34,014 bases of DNA. Source: Bacteroidia bacterium. GTDB lineage: Bacteria > Bacteroidota > Bacteroidia > UKL13-3. The notes under the pieces are model-generated. The model did no database searches. It was not told the origin of the DNA and worked only from the letters and a program-made list of their open reading frames with translations. The position numbers and the translations under genes were made by a program. This document shows positions 9,263 through 18,298 of this stretch, piece by piece. The stretch lies in contig JAIOYZ010000034.1 of the NCBI GenBank assembly GCA_021740845.1, positions 1 to 34,014 of the forward strand, read 5' to 3'. How positions within the stretch are numbered: position 1 is the stretch's first letter; every line of letters starts with the position of its first letter.

Positions 9263-10084
9263 TTAAAATAAGCTCGGTTTAAAGGTAATTGGGTCAAGCA
9301 AATCGCCTACAGAAATTTGGGTTTGGTTTGAACCTAGAACCAGGTTTTCACCGAAATAAATTTTGTTGTCCTTTTGGCGGAAGGTGGCCAATGTTTTTGT
9401 TGGCTCCACACCCTTTGTACCATTTTGTTGGTTTATAGTTGGCACTGAGCAACGCGCACAAGGTTTTAGGGCAAAAAATCGGTTTGAACCAACTGAAATT
9501 TCAAGAAAAGTATCCTCCTCAAATGCAGCGCCACCGCTAAAAACTATATTTGGTCTAAAGCGATTCATTGGAATTGGTTCAGACAGAATTTGATTTAGAT
9601 AATCTAGAGAAGATTGACCAATTAAAAGAAAAGGAAACCCATCTGCAAAACTCACCAAATCCTCGCCCCTATTGTACTTTGGATCAAGCAATCTAGAGGA
9701 AGAATTTGGCAAATAAACTAGCCTACATTCCATATTAAGTATGGTTGAAAACCATTCTGAATATGGGCTTTCTGCCTCAATTGCATCCACCATATCTTCC
9801 CAAATTTTCACCTTTCGGGTTGAACCAAAAATTTCAAAAGGCAGGGCAATGTTTGTATTTGATTTTGGATCAAACAGAACAAAACCCCTGCTAGAAAATT
9901 GAATATTAATTAATGCCAATTGAGGGACTTCACGTTGAGAAATAAAGGTTCCATTGGTTTGAACCAACATATAGCGTCTATCATATTTTAAACCGAGCGG
10001 AGTAAGCTCTGATTTTTGAAGGCTTATACCCTTTAAACCCTTAATTGGATAAATATGTAGTTCTGAAATTTTTCTCACTTTCAA
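9263..10084 (-). CDS. MOSC domain protein (YcbX/mARC-like molybdenum-cofactor enzyme)
   Basis: 273 residues: an N-terminal MOSC beta-barrel domain (SELHIYPIKGLKGI ... GLKYDRRYMLV, about 1-115), then a MOSC domain (about 130-270) with MNRFRPNIVF and KPCARCSVPTIN. The C209-x-x-C212 motif contains the cysteine expected to bind molybdenum; relatives reduce N-hydroxylated compounds. Three exact GGTTYRAACC decamers and one GGTTGAACC variant fall in this gene. The start is unusual. There is no in-frame ATG near; the first start is TTG at 10084 and the next GTG at 10078, and the TTG overlaps a TATGTTTG promoter-like element. Redox partners and the substrate are unknown. Confidence 0.82.
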   Translation of the reverse strand: MKVRKISELHIYPIKGLKGISLQKSELTPLGLKYDRRYMLVQTNGTFISQREVPQLALINIQFSSRGFVLFDPKSNTNIALPFEIFGSTRKVKIWEDMVDAIEAESPYSEWFSTILNMECRLVYLPNSSSRLLDPKYNRGEDLVSFADGFPFLLIGQSSLDYLNQILSEPIPMNRFRPNIVFSGGAAFEEDTFLEISVGSNRFFALKPCARCSVPTINQQNGTKGVEPTKTLATFRQKDNKIYFGENLVLGSNQTQISVGDLLDPITFKPSLF

Positions 10085-10089
10085 ACATA
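10082..10089 (-). promoter_or_regulatory. Possible -7 element overlapping the MOSC start
   Basis: TATGTTTG on the minus strand, directly after the terminator of susD. If used, transcription would begin downstream of the TTG, and the GTG at 10078 would be at or near the 5' end (leaderless). The -33 is weak. Confidence 0.3.
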
Positions 10090-10121
10090 AAAAAAACGGG
10101 CCACATAAAGCGACCCGTTTT
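10089..10121 (-). terminator. Terminator of the susCD operon
   Basis: On the minus strand AAAACGGG (10121-10114) pairs with CCCGTTTT (10100-10093), with extra inner pairs, followed by a run of eight T. It lies between the susD stop and the MOSC start. Confidence 0.85.
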
Positions 10122-10145
10122 ATTAATTAAACAAAAAAACCAATA

Positions 10146-11543
10146 TTATTGATCCCACCAAACTGGCATATTCAATTGATTTCTTGTAATTAGAGTTGCA
10201 TTTTTATTGTACAAACGCTCTTCTAATACTGTTGGTAATCTTCTAGGAATAAAAGCCAAGCCTCCATTAGAATTTGGGGTTAATGCAGGGAAACTAGTTC
10301 TTCTCCAATCAGCATAAGCCTCAATCTGACCATACATGGCAACGTATTTATGAGTCATAATTTTCTCTAAAGTAATAGTTGCACCAGTTTCCTTAGCTTG
10401 GCTATTTTCAAAAGAAGTATCTGCAGCAGCACCTGTAACAGCTTCAACACTTGCCAATACAGCTTCATTGTGAGCTGTTGCTGCACCAGGAGCATCACCA
10501 GCTCTAAGTTTTGCTTCTGCCTCAATAAACTTAGCTTCGTAATATGTAACTATAGGGAAAGGAGCATTAGCACTTGCCAAATATTCTCCAATTTCCGAAG
10601 CATCTAAATTAGGTGTTTCAGGAGCGGAACCATTAAATCCACCACCAGTATCAGCAACACAGTAGAATGAAAGTCTAGGGTCATTCCATGAATTCATAAT
10701 ATCTGTCATGGTTAATCCAGCTTTCATATAACCAGCTCTTTCAACCACGGTAAAAGCATACCATTGATTATACTCGTTACTATTTTCACCAAACGTTGCA
10801 TTCATATTATTACCATTACTAGTAAAACCAGCAGCAGTAGCAGCAGTAAGATCTGCAAGAGCGCTTGATGCAGAACCAGGAGCATCTTTCTTGCTTAGGC
10901 GATTGTGGTATCTAGCTTTCAAAACATGTGCTGCAGCAATCCAAGCATTTACATCACCTGCAAAGATATAATCATCTGCGCCTGGCAACATAACATTGGC
11001 TGCTTCTGCTTTACTTAATAAGGCAATACCATCTGTCAGATTTTTTTGAATATCAGCAATAACAACGTCCTGTTTATCGTAAGCTGGGTTAAAATTAGCC
11101 AAGCCTCCTATTGCTTCTCTGTTTGGAATATCGCCCCATAGATCGGTGGCAACTCCTAAAAACATAGCAGTTAAAACTTTTGCCATCCCTTGGTAATATG
11201 GATTGGCGCCACCTGCTTGAGATTGAAGCTTATTTAAATTAACTAAACCATTTGTATAGATAACAGCCCATTCGTTGGAGTTTGTACCCTCATCAATAGA
11301 GTAATCGTTAACATCTCTACTTTGTTGATCTACCCCAGTAGTTTGTTGAATCATCATGGTTGTTTGGCGAGCCAATTGACCATTAACTGTTGCAAAGTAA
11401 GCAACCTCGCAGTTTGATAATAAAAGAGCGTTGGTTACTTCGGAAGGATCATTTGGACTTTTATCATATCCATCTACAAATTTCTTGCAGGCCCCAAAAG
11501 TTATTAGTAATAAGGCTAAAACGCTATATGTAATTTTTTTCAT
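10146..11543 (-). CDS. SusD/RagB-family nutrient-binding outer-membrane lipoprotein
   Basis: 465 residues. The signal peptide ends in a lipobox FGAC with C19 as the lipidated residue. The rest is an alpha-helical SusD-like fold of the SusD-like_2 group: EVAYFATVNGQLARQTTM, the VATDLWGDIPNREA segment common to the family, ARYHNRLSK, and a C-terminal ADWRRTSFPALTPN region. It caps the SusC-type barrel encoded 27 bp upstream and delivers a glycan or peptide ligand to it. No glycoside hydrolase, protease or sigma/anti-sigma gene is adjacent, so the ligand is undefined. A strong terminator follows. Confidence 0.92.
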   Translation of the reverse strand: MKKITYSVLALLLITFGACKKFVDGYDKSPNDPSEVTNALLLSNCEVAYFATVNGQLARQTTMMIQQTTGVDQQSRDVNDYSIDEGTNSNEWAVIYTNGLVNLNKLQSQAGGANPYYQGMAKVLTAMFLGVATDLWGDIPNREAIGGLANFNPAYDKQDVVIADIQKNLTDGIALLSKAEAANVMLPGADDYIFAGDVNAWIAAAHVLKARYHNRLSKKDAPGSASSALADLTAATAAGFTSNGNNMNATFGENSNEYNQWYAFTVVERAGYMKAGLTMTDIMNSWNDPRLSFYCVADTGGGFNGSAPETPNLDASEIGEYLASANAPFPIVTYYEAKFIEAEAKLRAGDAPGAATAHNEAVLASVEAVTGAAADTSFENSQAKETGATITLEKIMTHKYVAMYGQIEAYADWRRTSFPALTPNSNGGLAFIPRRLPTVLEERLYNKNATLITRNQLNMPVWWDQ

Positions 11544-11570
11544 CTTTTTAATTTTTAAACGTTTAACATT

Positions 11571-14500
11571 TTAGAAACTTGCTCTTAAAGAAAAGGTATA
11601 AGATTTGGTTCCAGGGTTGTTGAAATAATCCCAACCACCAATATTAGAACCAGCACCTGTTAAACTTGTTTCTGGATCTACACCGGTATAATCTGTAAAC
11701 AATAACAAGTTACGACCAGTAATTCCAAGTTCTAGGCTTTTAACAATACGAGCAGCTTTAGGATTAAGGTTAAATCTATAAGAAATGCTTGCATCACGCA
11801 AACGAACCCAACCGCCGTCTTGAATAGCGTTTTCAGCAGCATAGTTTCCACCATCACCTTTGTAGGTTCTGAAATAGTTGTAAGCAGAAATTTTGATGTC
11901 ATTTTCTCCATAAGTTTCAGTTCCATCAGGAGCGGTACTGATAACTTTTTTACCAGGAATGATATAAAATTTCTCACGACCTTCTGCAGATTCTTCTGTT
12001 TGACCCAATTGGCTTAAGCGAGCCCAAGTACCATTCCAAACATCTCCACCTTTACGCATATCCCAAAGGAAGCTAAATGTGAATGTTTTGTAGGTAAAAG
12101 TATTTCTTAAACCACCGTACCATTTTGGATAAGGATTTCCAATTTGACCTCTAGTTTCTGCAACTCTAGGTAAACCATTTGCACCCATAATTAAGTCACC
12201 ATTAGCAGTTCTATCCCAACGTGTACCATAAAGAACACCATAAGGCAAACCTTTGATTGCATAAGAACCCATACTTGAGAAACCAGCCTCTAAACTAATT
12301 TCTTCCACACCAGGAGCTAATGCCAAAACTTCATTTCTATTTCTTGAATAATTTACACTAATATCCCAATTGAAGTCCTTCATTTTAACTGGTGTACCTG
12401 TTAATATCAATTCAATCCCTTTGTTAACCATAGAACCAGCATTGTTATAATATTGAGAGAAACCAGATGAAGGAGCGATTGGCATATATACTAACAAATC
12501 AGTTGATTTTTGATTGTAGTAAGTAAAATCGGCAGTTAAGCGACTATCAAAAAATCTCAAGTCTGCACCAAATTCAATTCCAGTATTTCTTTCAGGTTTA
12601 AGACCAGCATTTCCAATAGTTGCAGAATAGCCATAACCATTACCACCTAGGTAAGGGAATGATAAACCACCTGTGAAACCATCTGTATAAGTTGATCTAG
12701 TGAAATAGGTTTGGGTTGCATAAGGGCTTGGGCTAATACCAGCTTGAGCATAAGCAACTCTAAGTTTACCAAAATCCATTTTAGGTATTTTAACCAATTC
12801 TGTAAATACTAAAGATAAACTTGTGGAAGGATAAAAGAAATTGTTTTTAGCAGTTCCAAAAGTAGACGCCCATTCATTTCTTCCTGAAACACCTAAGAAC
12901 AAGAAGTTTTTGTACGCAGCATTGAAATCAAATAATAATGCAGCAGTTCTAATAGTAGTATTTGCTTCACTTGCATAAAGGCTTGCAGCATTATTTAAAT
13001 TGTAATTTCCAGGAGCACCTAAATCTCTTCCTCTAGAATATAAATCTTGATCGTAGCGAGAATTTAGATTGTTACCAACCAATAAGGTTGTTTTTAAATC
13101 TTTAGTGATATCCTTTTTAAAAGTTACCAATAAATCTGAATAATATTCTCTGTATCTCAATATGTTTTCATCAATTTCTCCACCTGGAGCGTTATCTGGT
13201 GCCCATGAGCCGATTGCAAAAATTTGTTTGCGTTGATCGGTGTACATATCAGTTCCTAAACGGTAAGTTACGCTCATCCATTCCAAAGGATCGTATGTGA
13301 AATTGATATTTCCTAAAGCACGATTTACATTGTCCGTATAAGGATTTTCATTAACCGTCCACCATGGATTATCATAAATTTGAAAATACTGCCTTTGGGT
13401 TCCATCTGGATTTTTATATCCACCATTATTGGGATCGTTTAATCTAAAACTATTTGGAGCACGCAATAAACCTAACATTACACCAGAAAGGTTACTACCA
13501 TTTTGAGCACGTATACCGCCCGAATTAATTAAATTTACAGTTCCTCCCATTACAAAGTTTTTAGTTAATCTAGAATCCATAGACAACCTTACACTCGTTC
13601 TAGTGAAATTGGTATTTGGCATAACTCCATTTTGATCTAATCTACCAACCGACATGCGCATAGAGGCATTCTCTGTATTATTGGTGATTGAAATATTGTT
13701 GTTATATGCATAACCAGTTTTAAAGAATTCACCCATATTATCTGTTGGAGTGATTCCTAAACTATCTTTTGTTAAATTACCCCAATTGGCAGAAGTAAGA
13801 CCAGGTCTGTAAACACCAGCACCTATTGAACCTGATTGGTCAGCATTTAACACTCCACCACCAGTACCTTGAGAATACTTCATTTGAAGGCTAGGTAATT
13901 TGTTAACTTTAGAAATTTCAACAGATGAACTTAAATCAACACTGAAACTTTTTTTACCTCTTTTACCCTTTTTGGTAGTAATAATAATGGCACCAGCACC
14001 AGCTCTAACTCCATAAAGGGCGGCGGCAGCAGGGCCTTTTAAAACGTTCATACTTTCAATATCATCTGGGTTAATATCCACACCACGATTGGATGAATTT
14101 ACACCTTGAAGATTTGCATTAAAAGGATAATCTCCTGCAACAGATTGTGCAGTGCTATTATCAATTGGAACTCCATCAACAACTATTAATGGTTGGTTGC
14201 TTCCCGTAAAAGTAGCATTACCACGTAATAATACTTTTGAAGATGCACCTGGTGTTCCTCCAGAACCTTGAACATAAACCCCAGCAGCTTTACCAGCCAA
14301 ACCTTGAATCATGTTTTGTTCGCCCGATTTACGCAACTCATCTCCACCAATTTTTTGTTGCGAATAACCTAGGGTTTTTCTTTCACGTTCAATACCAAAG
14401 GCAGTTACTACCATCTCGCCAAGGTTAACATTGTCTGTTAACATTTTGGCATTAATTTCTGAAAGACCAGCAATGGATAATTCTTGCGTTTTTAATCCAA

Positions 14501-14723
14501 TTGCTTTAATAACAATTGTTGTAGCATCATTGGGTACATTTAAGATGTACCGCCCATTGGCATCCGTAACGGCACCAGTTGATGTTCCTTTAACTTGAAC
14601 AGAAGCTCCAATTACGGGCTCTTTTCCATCCGTCACAACACCCGTAATTTGCCGGGTTTGTGCCCAAACTGCCAACGCGGAAACCATCCACGCTAACAAT
14701 AAAGTCAGTAGTTTTTTTCTCAT
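11571..14723 (-). CDS. SusC/RagA-family TonB-linked outer-membrane transporter
   Basis: 1050 residues. A signal peptide (about 1-21, ending VWAQ) is followed by a carboxypeptidase-like domain (about 24-100, ITGVVTDGKEPVIGASVQVKG). Next comes the SusC-type region LGEMVVTAFGIERERKTLGYS and a plug (about 110-235) with QGLAGKAAGVYVQ, QPLIVVDGVPIDN, MNVLKGPAAAALYG and GAIIITTKKG. A large barrel ends in SLRASF with a terminal aromatic. It imports the ligand presented by the downstream SusD-like protein using TonB energy. It is transcribed first in the pair; a dyad symmetric element lies in the 93-bp gap upstream. Confidence 0.95.
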   Translation of the reverse strand: MRKKLLTLLLAWMVSALAVWAQTRQITGVVTDGKEPVIGASVQVKGTSTGAVTDANGRYILNVPNDATTIVIKAIGLKTQELSIAGLSEINAKMLTDNVNLGEMVVTAFGIERERKTLGYSQQKIGGDELRKSGEQNMIQGLAGKAAGVYVQGSGGTPGASSKVLLRGNATFTGSNQPLIVVDGVPIDNSTAQSVAGDYPFNANLQGVNSSNRGVDINPDDIESMNVLKGPAAAALYGVRAGAGAIIITTKKGKRGKKSFSVDLSSSVEISKVNKLPSLQMKYSQGTGGGVLNADQSGSIGAGVYRPGLTSANWGNLTKDSLGITPTDNMGEFFKTGYAYNNNISITNNTENASMRMSVGRLDQNGVMPNTNFTRTSVRLSMDSRLTKNFVMGGTVNLINSGGIRAQNGSNLSGVMLGLLRAPNSFRLNDPNNGGYKNPDGTQRQYFQIYDNPWWTVNENPYTDNVNRALGNINFTYDPLEWMSVTYRLGTDMYTDQRKQIFAIGSWAPDNAPGGEIDENILRYREYYSDLLVTFKKDITKDLKTTLLVGNNLNSRYDQDLYSRGRDLGAPGNYNLNNAASLYASEANTTIRTAALLFDFNAAYKNFLFLGVSGRNEWASTFGTAKNNFFYPSTSLSLVFTELVKIPKMDFGKLRVAYAQAGISPSPYATQTYFTRSTYTDGFTGGLSFPYLGGNGYGYSATIGNAGLKPERNTGIEFGADLRFFDSRLTADFTYYNQKSTDLLVYMPIAPSSGFSQYYNNAGSMVNKGIELILTGTPVKMKDFNWDISVNYSRNRNEVLALAPGVEEISLEAGFSSMGSYAIKGLPYGVLYGTRWDRTANGDLIMGANGLPRVAETRGQIGNPYPKWYGGLRNTFTYKTFTFSFLWDMRKGGDVWNGTWARLSQLGQTEESAEGREKFYIIPGKKVISTAPDGTETYGENDIKISAYNYFRTYKGDGGNYAAENAIQDGGWVRLRDASISYRFNLNPKAARIVKSLELGITGRNLLLFTDYTGVDPETSLTGAGSNIGGWDYFNNPGTKSYTFSLRASF

Positions 14724-14755
14724 TTACATTTTACATTTACAATAGCCAAGTTAAT

Positions 14756-14771
14756 TTTGTGTAAACACAAA
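14756..14771. promoter_or_regulatory. Dyad operator-like element upstream of susC
   Basis: TTTGTGTAAACACAAA has 7-bp perfect arms around an AA centre, 33-48 bp before the susC start. The size and spacing suit a dimeric regulator. It has no T-tract on the minus strand, so a role as gldB terminator is less likely. Confidence 0.4.
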
Positions 14772-14816
14772 TGCAAATAATTTTACTAAAAAAGGAAAGA
14801 AATTTTTTGTTTAAAT

Positions 14817-15815
14817 CTATTCGGGCTTGTAATAACTATTTTTTAATAAGCCATCCCAATTAGAATTTGCCATTAATTCTTGCAACGTTATGGATGGGTT
14901 TTCTTTCATATATTTCTCAATTATTTTATATCCGCAAAATACGCCCATGGCTGGCATAGACTCCTGTGGCACACCCGTTGCAATGGTGAAAGGTCCATCA
15001 TTAAAATACCTCATATATTGGTTTGGTTCAACATTAAAAAGCATTTTGTTTTGAACCAAATGTTTCCAAATCATTCCCTCATTTTGTTTTCCCCAATTTA
15101 ATTGTTCTTGCGAGCAGGCAAAAATTAATGTATCTGATACATTTGGCAATAATTCCTTCATCATAAACCTAACTTTACCCTCAAAAAGCATCATGGCTAA
15201 GAATCTTTTATCAGTTAATTGATTCTCATACTTACCAATTGCAAAAGCTTTAATTGTATTTGCAACAAGGTATTCCTTTCTCAATTTAGCAATCATAAAA
15301 TCCGGAAATTCTAATGCAGGATAAATTGGATATTTATTACCAAGATACATATCTAAGCCTATTCCAACCACGGTATCCATGGTTATGTTTGCATAGCCAA
15401 ATTCTGAAATAAAAGTTATAAAACACGGGATTTTTTCATCCTTAAACTTATCATGAAAAATTTGCATGGCACCTTGTAATTCGCTTTCAATGTCTTTTGT
15501 AGATTGAAAAACACTATCTACTTCCTTTTTTAATTGAACTATAGTTGGATATTTTACAAACAAACTCATACTAGGCTGATAAAACTGAGAACGTTCCTCC
15601 TCGCTAATATTCAGCATTTCTTGGGCGAAGCTAGTAAAAAAATCACCATACTTACCTTGTAATTTTTTATAGTGCTCTTCCCTATTAACGGTACTTGGGT
15701 CAAATAAATCTTGGTCGAACCTAAGAAACTGAATAGGGGGAATTTCCTCCTTACAAGAACTTAGAATACTAAAAAAAAGAATCCCAATTAAATAGATATG
15801 ACCTCGATTAAGCAT
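14817..15815 (-). CDS. gldB: GldB-like gliding motility lipoprotein
   Basis: 332 residues from the ATG at 15815. The signal peptide ends in a lipobox ILSSC (C21), predicting an envelope lipoprotein. The body matches my recollection of GldB: LRFDQDLF near the N-terminus, LQGKYGDFF, FGYANI, GIGLDMYLGNKYPIYP, MLFEGKVRFMMKELLPN, EGMIWKHLVQNKMLFN, and the C-terminal GPFTIATGVPQESMPAMGVFCGYKIIEKYMKENPSITLQELM. In flavobacteria GldB is needed for gliding and T9SS function. The ORF extends upstream to 15932, but that reading places the lipobox far inside and overlaps the divergent gene. gldC, often the partner, is absent; susC follows. Confidence 0.78.
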   Translation of the reverse strand: MLNRGHIYLIGILFFSILSSCKEEIPPIQFLRFDQDLFDPSTVNREEHYKKLQGKYGDFFTSFAQEMLNISEEERSQFYQPSMSLFVKYPTIVQLKKEVDSVFQSTKDIESELQGAMQIFHDKFKDEKIPCFITFISEFGYANITMDTVVGIGLDMYLGNKYPIYPALEFPDFMIAKLRKEYLVANTIKAFAIGKYENQLTDKRFLAMMLFEGKVRFMMKELLPNVSDTLIFACSQEQLNWGKQNEGMIWKHLVQNKMLFNVEPNQYMRYFNDGPFTIATGVPQESMPAMGVFCGYKIIEKYMKENPSITLQELMANSNWDGLLKNSYYKPE

Positions 15816-15852
15816 GAATTTAAATTTATGTATGTAAACGTATAATAAAACT

Positions 15853-15884
15853 TTTGGCAATATCTTCATTTGAACATAAATTTG
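15853..15884 (+). promoter_or_regulatory. Promoter of the PorT-like barrel / nadE operon
   Basis: TTTG (15853-15856), 20 nt, TAAATTTG (15877-15884), 17 nt before the ATG. It matches the Bacteroidota consensus at both boxes. It overlaps the region an N-extended gldB reading would need. Confidence 0.55.
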
Positions 15885-15901
15885 AATTTCATAATATACA
15901 C

Positions 15902-16633
15902 ATGAAACAATTCTTTTTAGTCTCCTTTTCACTTTTCTGGATGACCCTAAATTCCTTTGCGCAAAATTCTGATGACAAAATTGAATTTGGGTTAGGTATT
16001 ACTCCATGCGTTGCTTGGATCAAACCAAATACAAAATTTATTAGCTCTGGAGGTACTGGATTAACTTTTGGTTTTGGCGCAAGAGTTAATAAGATTATAA
16101 GTGAAAAATACGCCATTGGTTTAGAATTTAACCTTCAAAACATATCTGCTAAAACACATTTCGACAAAATTGATGTAGAATATAAAAATATAAAAACAAC
16201 TTCTACTGATTTTAATATCAACTATAATTTGAGGTATATTGATATTCCAATTTTATTAAAAATGAACACTACTCCCAATGAAGCACTAAGCTATTATGGT
16301 GAATTTGGCGGTGTTTTTGGGATTTTGCTAAACCAAAAAGCAGATATCGTTTCCAATGAATTAAATTTAACAGATGTAAATACAAAATCTCCTGAGGATA
16401 TTGATAAATTTATACTTACCAATTCGGATAACTTGAATACAAGTTACAACATTAAAACAAATACGTTTAGAATAGGGATGGCTTTTGGAGGAGGAATTCA
16501 AATACATTTAGACAACGGCTCTAGAGTAAACTTAGGACTAAGATATAACCTAGGTTTAACAGATATTTTGGATGATAATAAATTAGATGCAACAAGTCAG
16601 AATTTAGGTATCAATATGGGTTTTATTTTCTAA
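15902..16633 (+). CDS. PorT-family outer-membrane beta-barrel protein
   Basis: 243 residues from the ATG at 15902 (MKQFFLVSFSLFW...), with a signal peptide ending NSFAQ at about residue 21. The rest alternates beta-strands typical of the OMP_b-brl_2 / PorT-like group: FGLGITPCVAWI, LTFGFGARVNKIISEKYAIGLEFNLQ, LRYIDIPILLKM, SYYGEFGGVFGILL, FRIGMAFGGGIQIHL, VNLGLRYNLGLTDIL, ending in the aromatic MGFIF. The LRYIDIPILLK strand is characteristic of the family. PorT/SprT itself acts in type IX secretion, and the gldB neighbour is suggestive, but many paralogs exist, so a specific role is not claimed. A TTG 48 nt upstream is rejected because the signal peptide begins at the ATG. Confidence 0.75.
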   Translation: MKQFFLVSFSLFWMTLNSFAQNSDDKIEFGLGITPCVAWIKPNTKFISSGGTGLTFGFGARVNKIISEKYAIGLEFNLQNISAKTHFDKIDVEYKNIKTTSTDFNINYNLRYIDIPILLKMNTTPNEALSYYGEFGGVFGILLNQKADIVSNELNLTDVNTKSPEDIDKFILTNSDNLNTSYNIKTNTFRIGMAFGGGIQIHLDNGSRVNLGLRYNLGLTDILDDNKLDATSQNLGINMGFIF

Positions 16634-16642
16634 ACAATTACT

Positions 16643-18298
16643 TTGAAAATTACTTTATCGCAGCTGAGTTTTCATACCGGAAATTTTGAAGGGAATACTC
16701 AAAAAATAATTTCGGCAATTAATGACGCAAAAGCGCTTGGTTCAGACCTAATTGTTTTTGCGGAATTGGCTACATGTGGCTACCCAGCTAGAGATTTCTT
16801 GGAGTTTGAGGACTTTATAACAAAAGCTGAATATAGCATTTTGGAGATTGCCAAACATTGTTTTGGGATTGCTGCAATTGTTGGATCACCCAGGAGAAAC
16901 CCTGTTATAGAGGGTAAAGATTTATTCAATTCTGCATTTCTTTTAGTAGATGGAAAAATCCAACAAACCATAGACAAAACCTTACTTCCTAATTACGATA
17001 TTTTTGATGAATACAGGTATTTTGAACCGAATTCAAAATTTGAATTAATTCACCTAAATGGATTTAAAATTGCTTTAACTATTTGTGAAGATTTATGGAA
17101 CCTAAATGACAATCCAATGTATTTAACAACTCCAATGGATGAGTTAAATAAATTGAACCCAGATTTTGTAATCAATATTGCTGCCTCACCATATTCTAAA
17201 ACGCAAATTGAAGAGCGTAGGCTTACACTAAAATTAAACTCCTTAAAATATCAGTTACCAATTTTTTATGTAAATCATATTGGTGCACAAACTCACCTAA
17301 TTTTTGATGGAGGTAGCTGTGTTTATGACAATAACGGAGAAGGTTTGGATGAGTTATCCTATTTTAGTGAAGAGACCTGCAGTTATAAAATTTCTAATAC
17401 AACAGTTTTTCGGGTTGAACCAATTCAGAGAAGCTTAAATGGTTTATCAATTAGGAATAAATACGAGGATTTAGAAAATGCATTAACCCTTGGGATCAAA
17501 CAGTATTTCTTAAAACTAGGATTTAGCAAAGCTATTTTAGGGCTATCTGGCGGAATTGACTCTGCATTGGTCACCTATTTGGCAGCAAAAGCATTAGGTA
17601 AAGAAAACATATGGACAATTATGTTACCATCCAAATTTAGCAGCGATCATTCAATTTTTGATAGTGAAAAATTAGCTAAAAATTTGGGCATCAAAAACGA
17701 TAAGATGGAAATTGAAAACACTTTTCAATCTTTTCTTGAAACTTTGAGTCCTTATTTTGCAGAAACATCATTTGGATTACCTGAAGAGAACCTTCAATCT
17801 AGAACAAGAGGCGTTTTGTTAATGGCCTTGGCTAATAAATTTGGATATATTTTGCTTAACACAAGCAATAAAAGCGAACTCGCAGTAGGTTATGGAACTT
17901 TATATGGTGACATGTGTGGAGGACTTTCTGTTATAGGAGATTTATATAAAACCGAAATTTATGAATTGTGCCAATACATAAATAGAAAGGAAGAAATTAT
18001 TCCAAAAAACATTTTAGAAAAAGAACCCTCCGCAGAATTGCGTCCCGACCAAAAAGACAGTGACAGCCTACCGCCTTACGAAATATTGGATCAAATATTA
18101 AATTTCTATATTGAAGAAAGGCTTGGACCAATTCAAATCACCGATAAAGGTTTTGAGGGAGATTTGGTACGCAGAATATTGAGAATGGTTAACATGAACG
18201 AATGGAAAAGATGGCAAGCCCCACCTGTTTTGCGTGTTTCAAAAAAGGCATTTGGACCAGGAAGGCGAGTTCCAATTTCTGGCAAATACCTAAGTTAA
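16643..18298 (+). CDS. nadE: Glutamine-dependent NAD+ synthetase
   Basis: 551 residues, two domains. The N-terminal nitrilase-type glutaminase (about 1-265) has the expected Glu-Lys-Cys triad: E41 in FAELATCGYPA, K112 in DKTLLPNYD and C148 in LTICEDLW. The C-terminal NAD synthetase (about 280-551) has the ATP-binding loop GLSGGIDSAL (300-309), LNTSNKSELAVGYGTLYGD and AELRPDQKDSDSLPPYE. It converts deamido-NAD to NAD using glutamine ammonia. The start is TTG; no nearer ATG exists and the first strand KITLSQLSF begins right after it. It is 9 nt after the barrel gene stop, so probably cotranscribed. Its TAA shares TTAA with the convergent gene. Confidence 0.95.
   Translation: MKITLSQLSFHTGNFEGNTQKIISAINDAKALGSDLIVFAELATCGYPARDFLEFEDFITKAEYSILEIAKHCFGIAAIVGSPRRNPVIEGKDLFNSAFLLVDGKIQQTIDKTLLPNYDIFDEYRYFEPNSKFELIHLNGFKIALTICEDLWNLNDNPMYLTTPMDELNKLNPDFVINIAASPYSKTQIEERRLTLKLNSLKYQLPIFYVNHIGAQTHLIFDGGSCVYDNNGEGLDELSYFSEETCSYKISNTTVFRVEPIQRSLNGLSIRNKYEDLENALTLGIKQYFLKLGFSKAILGLSGGIDSALVTYLAAKALGKENIWTIMLPSKFSSDHSIFDSEKLAKNLGIKNDKMEIENTFQSFLETLSPYFAETSFGLPEENLQSRTRGVLLMALANKFGYILLNTSNKSELAVGYGTLYGDMCGGLSVIGDLYKTEIYELCQYINRKEEIIPKNILEKEPSAELRPDQKDSDSLPPYEILDQILNFYIEERLGPIQITDKGFEGDLVRRILRMVNMNEWKRWQAPPVLRVSKKAFGPGRRVPISGKYLS

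Noticed and set aside
15816-15932. N-terminal extension of gldB to 15932
   Set aside because: It puts the lipobox signal peptide at residue 40 onward and overlaps the promoter and start of the divergent gene. The ATG at 15815 gives a normal lipoprotein signal.
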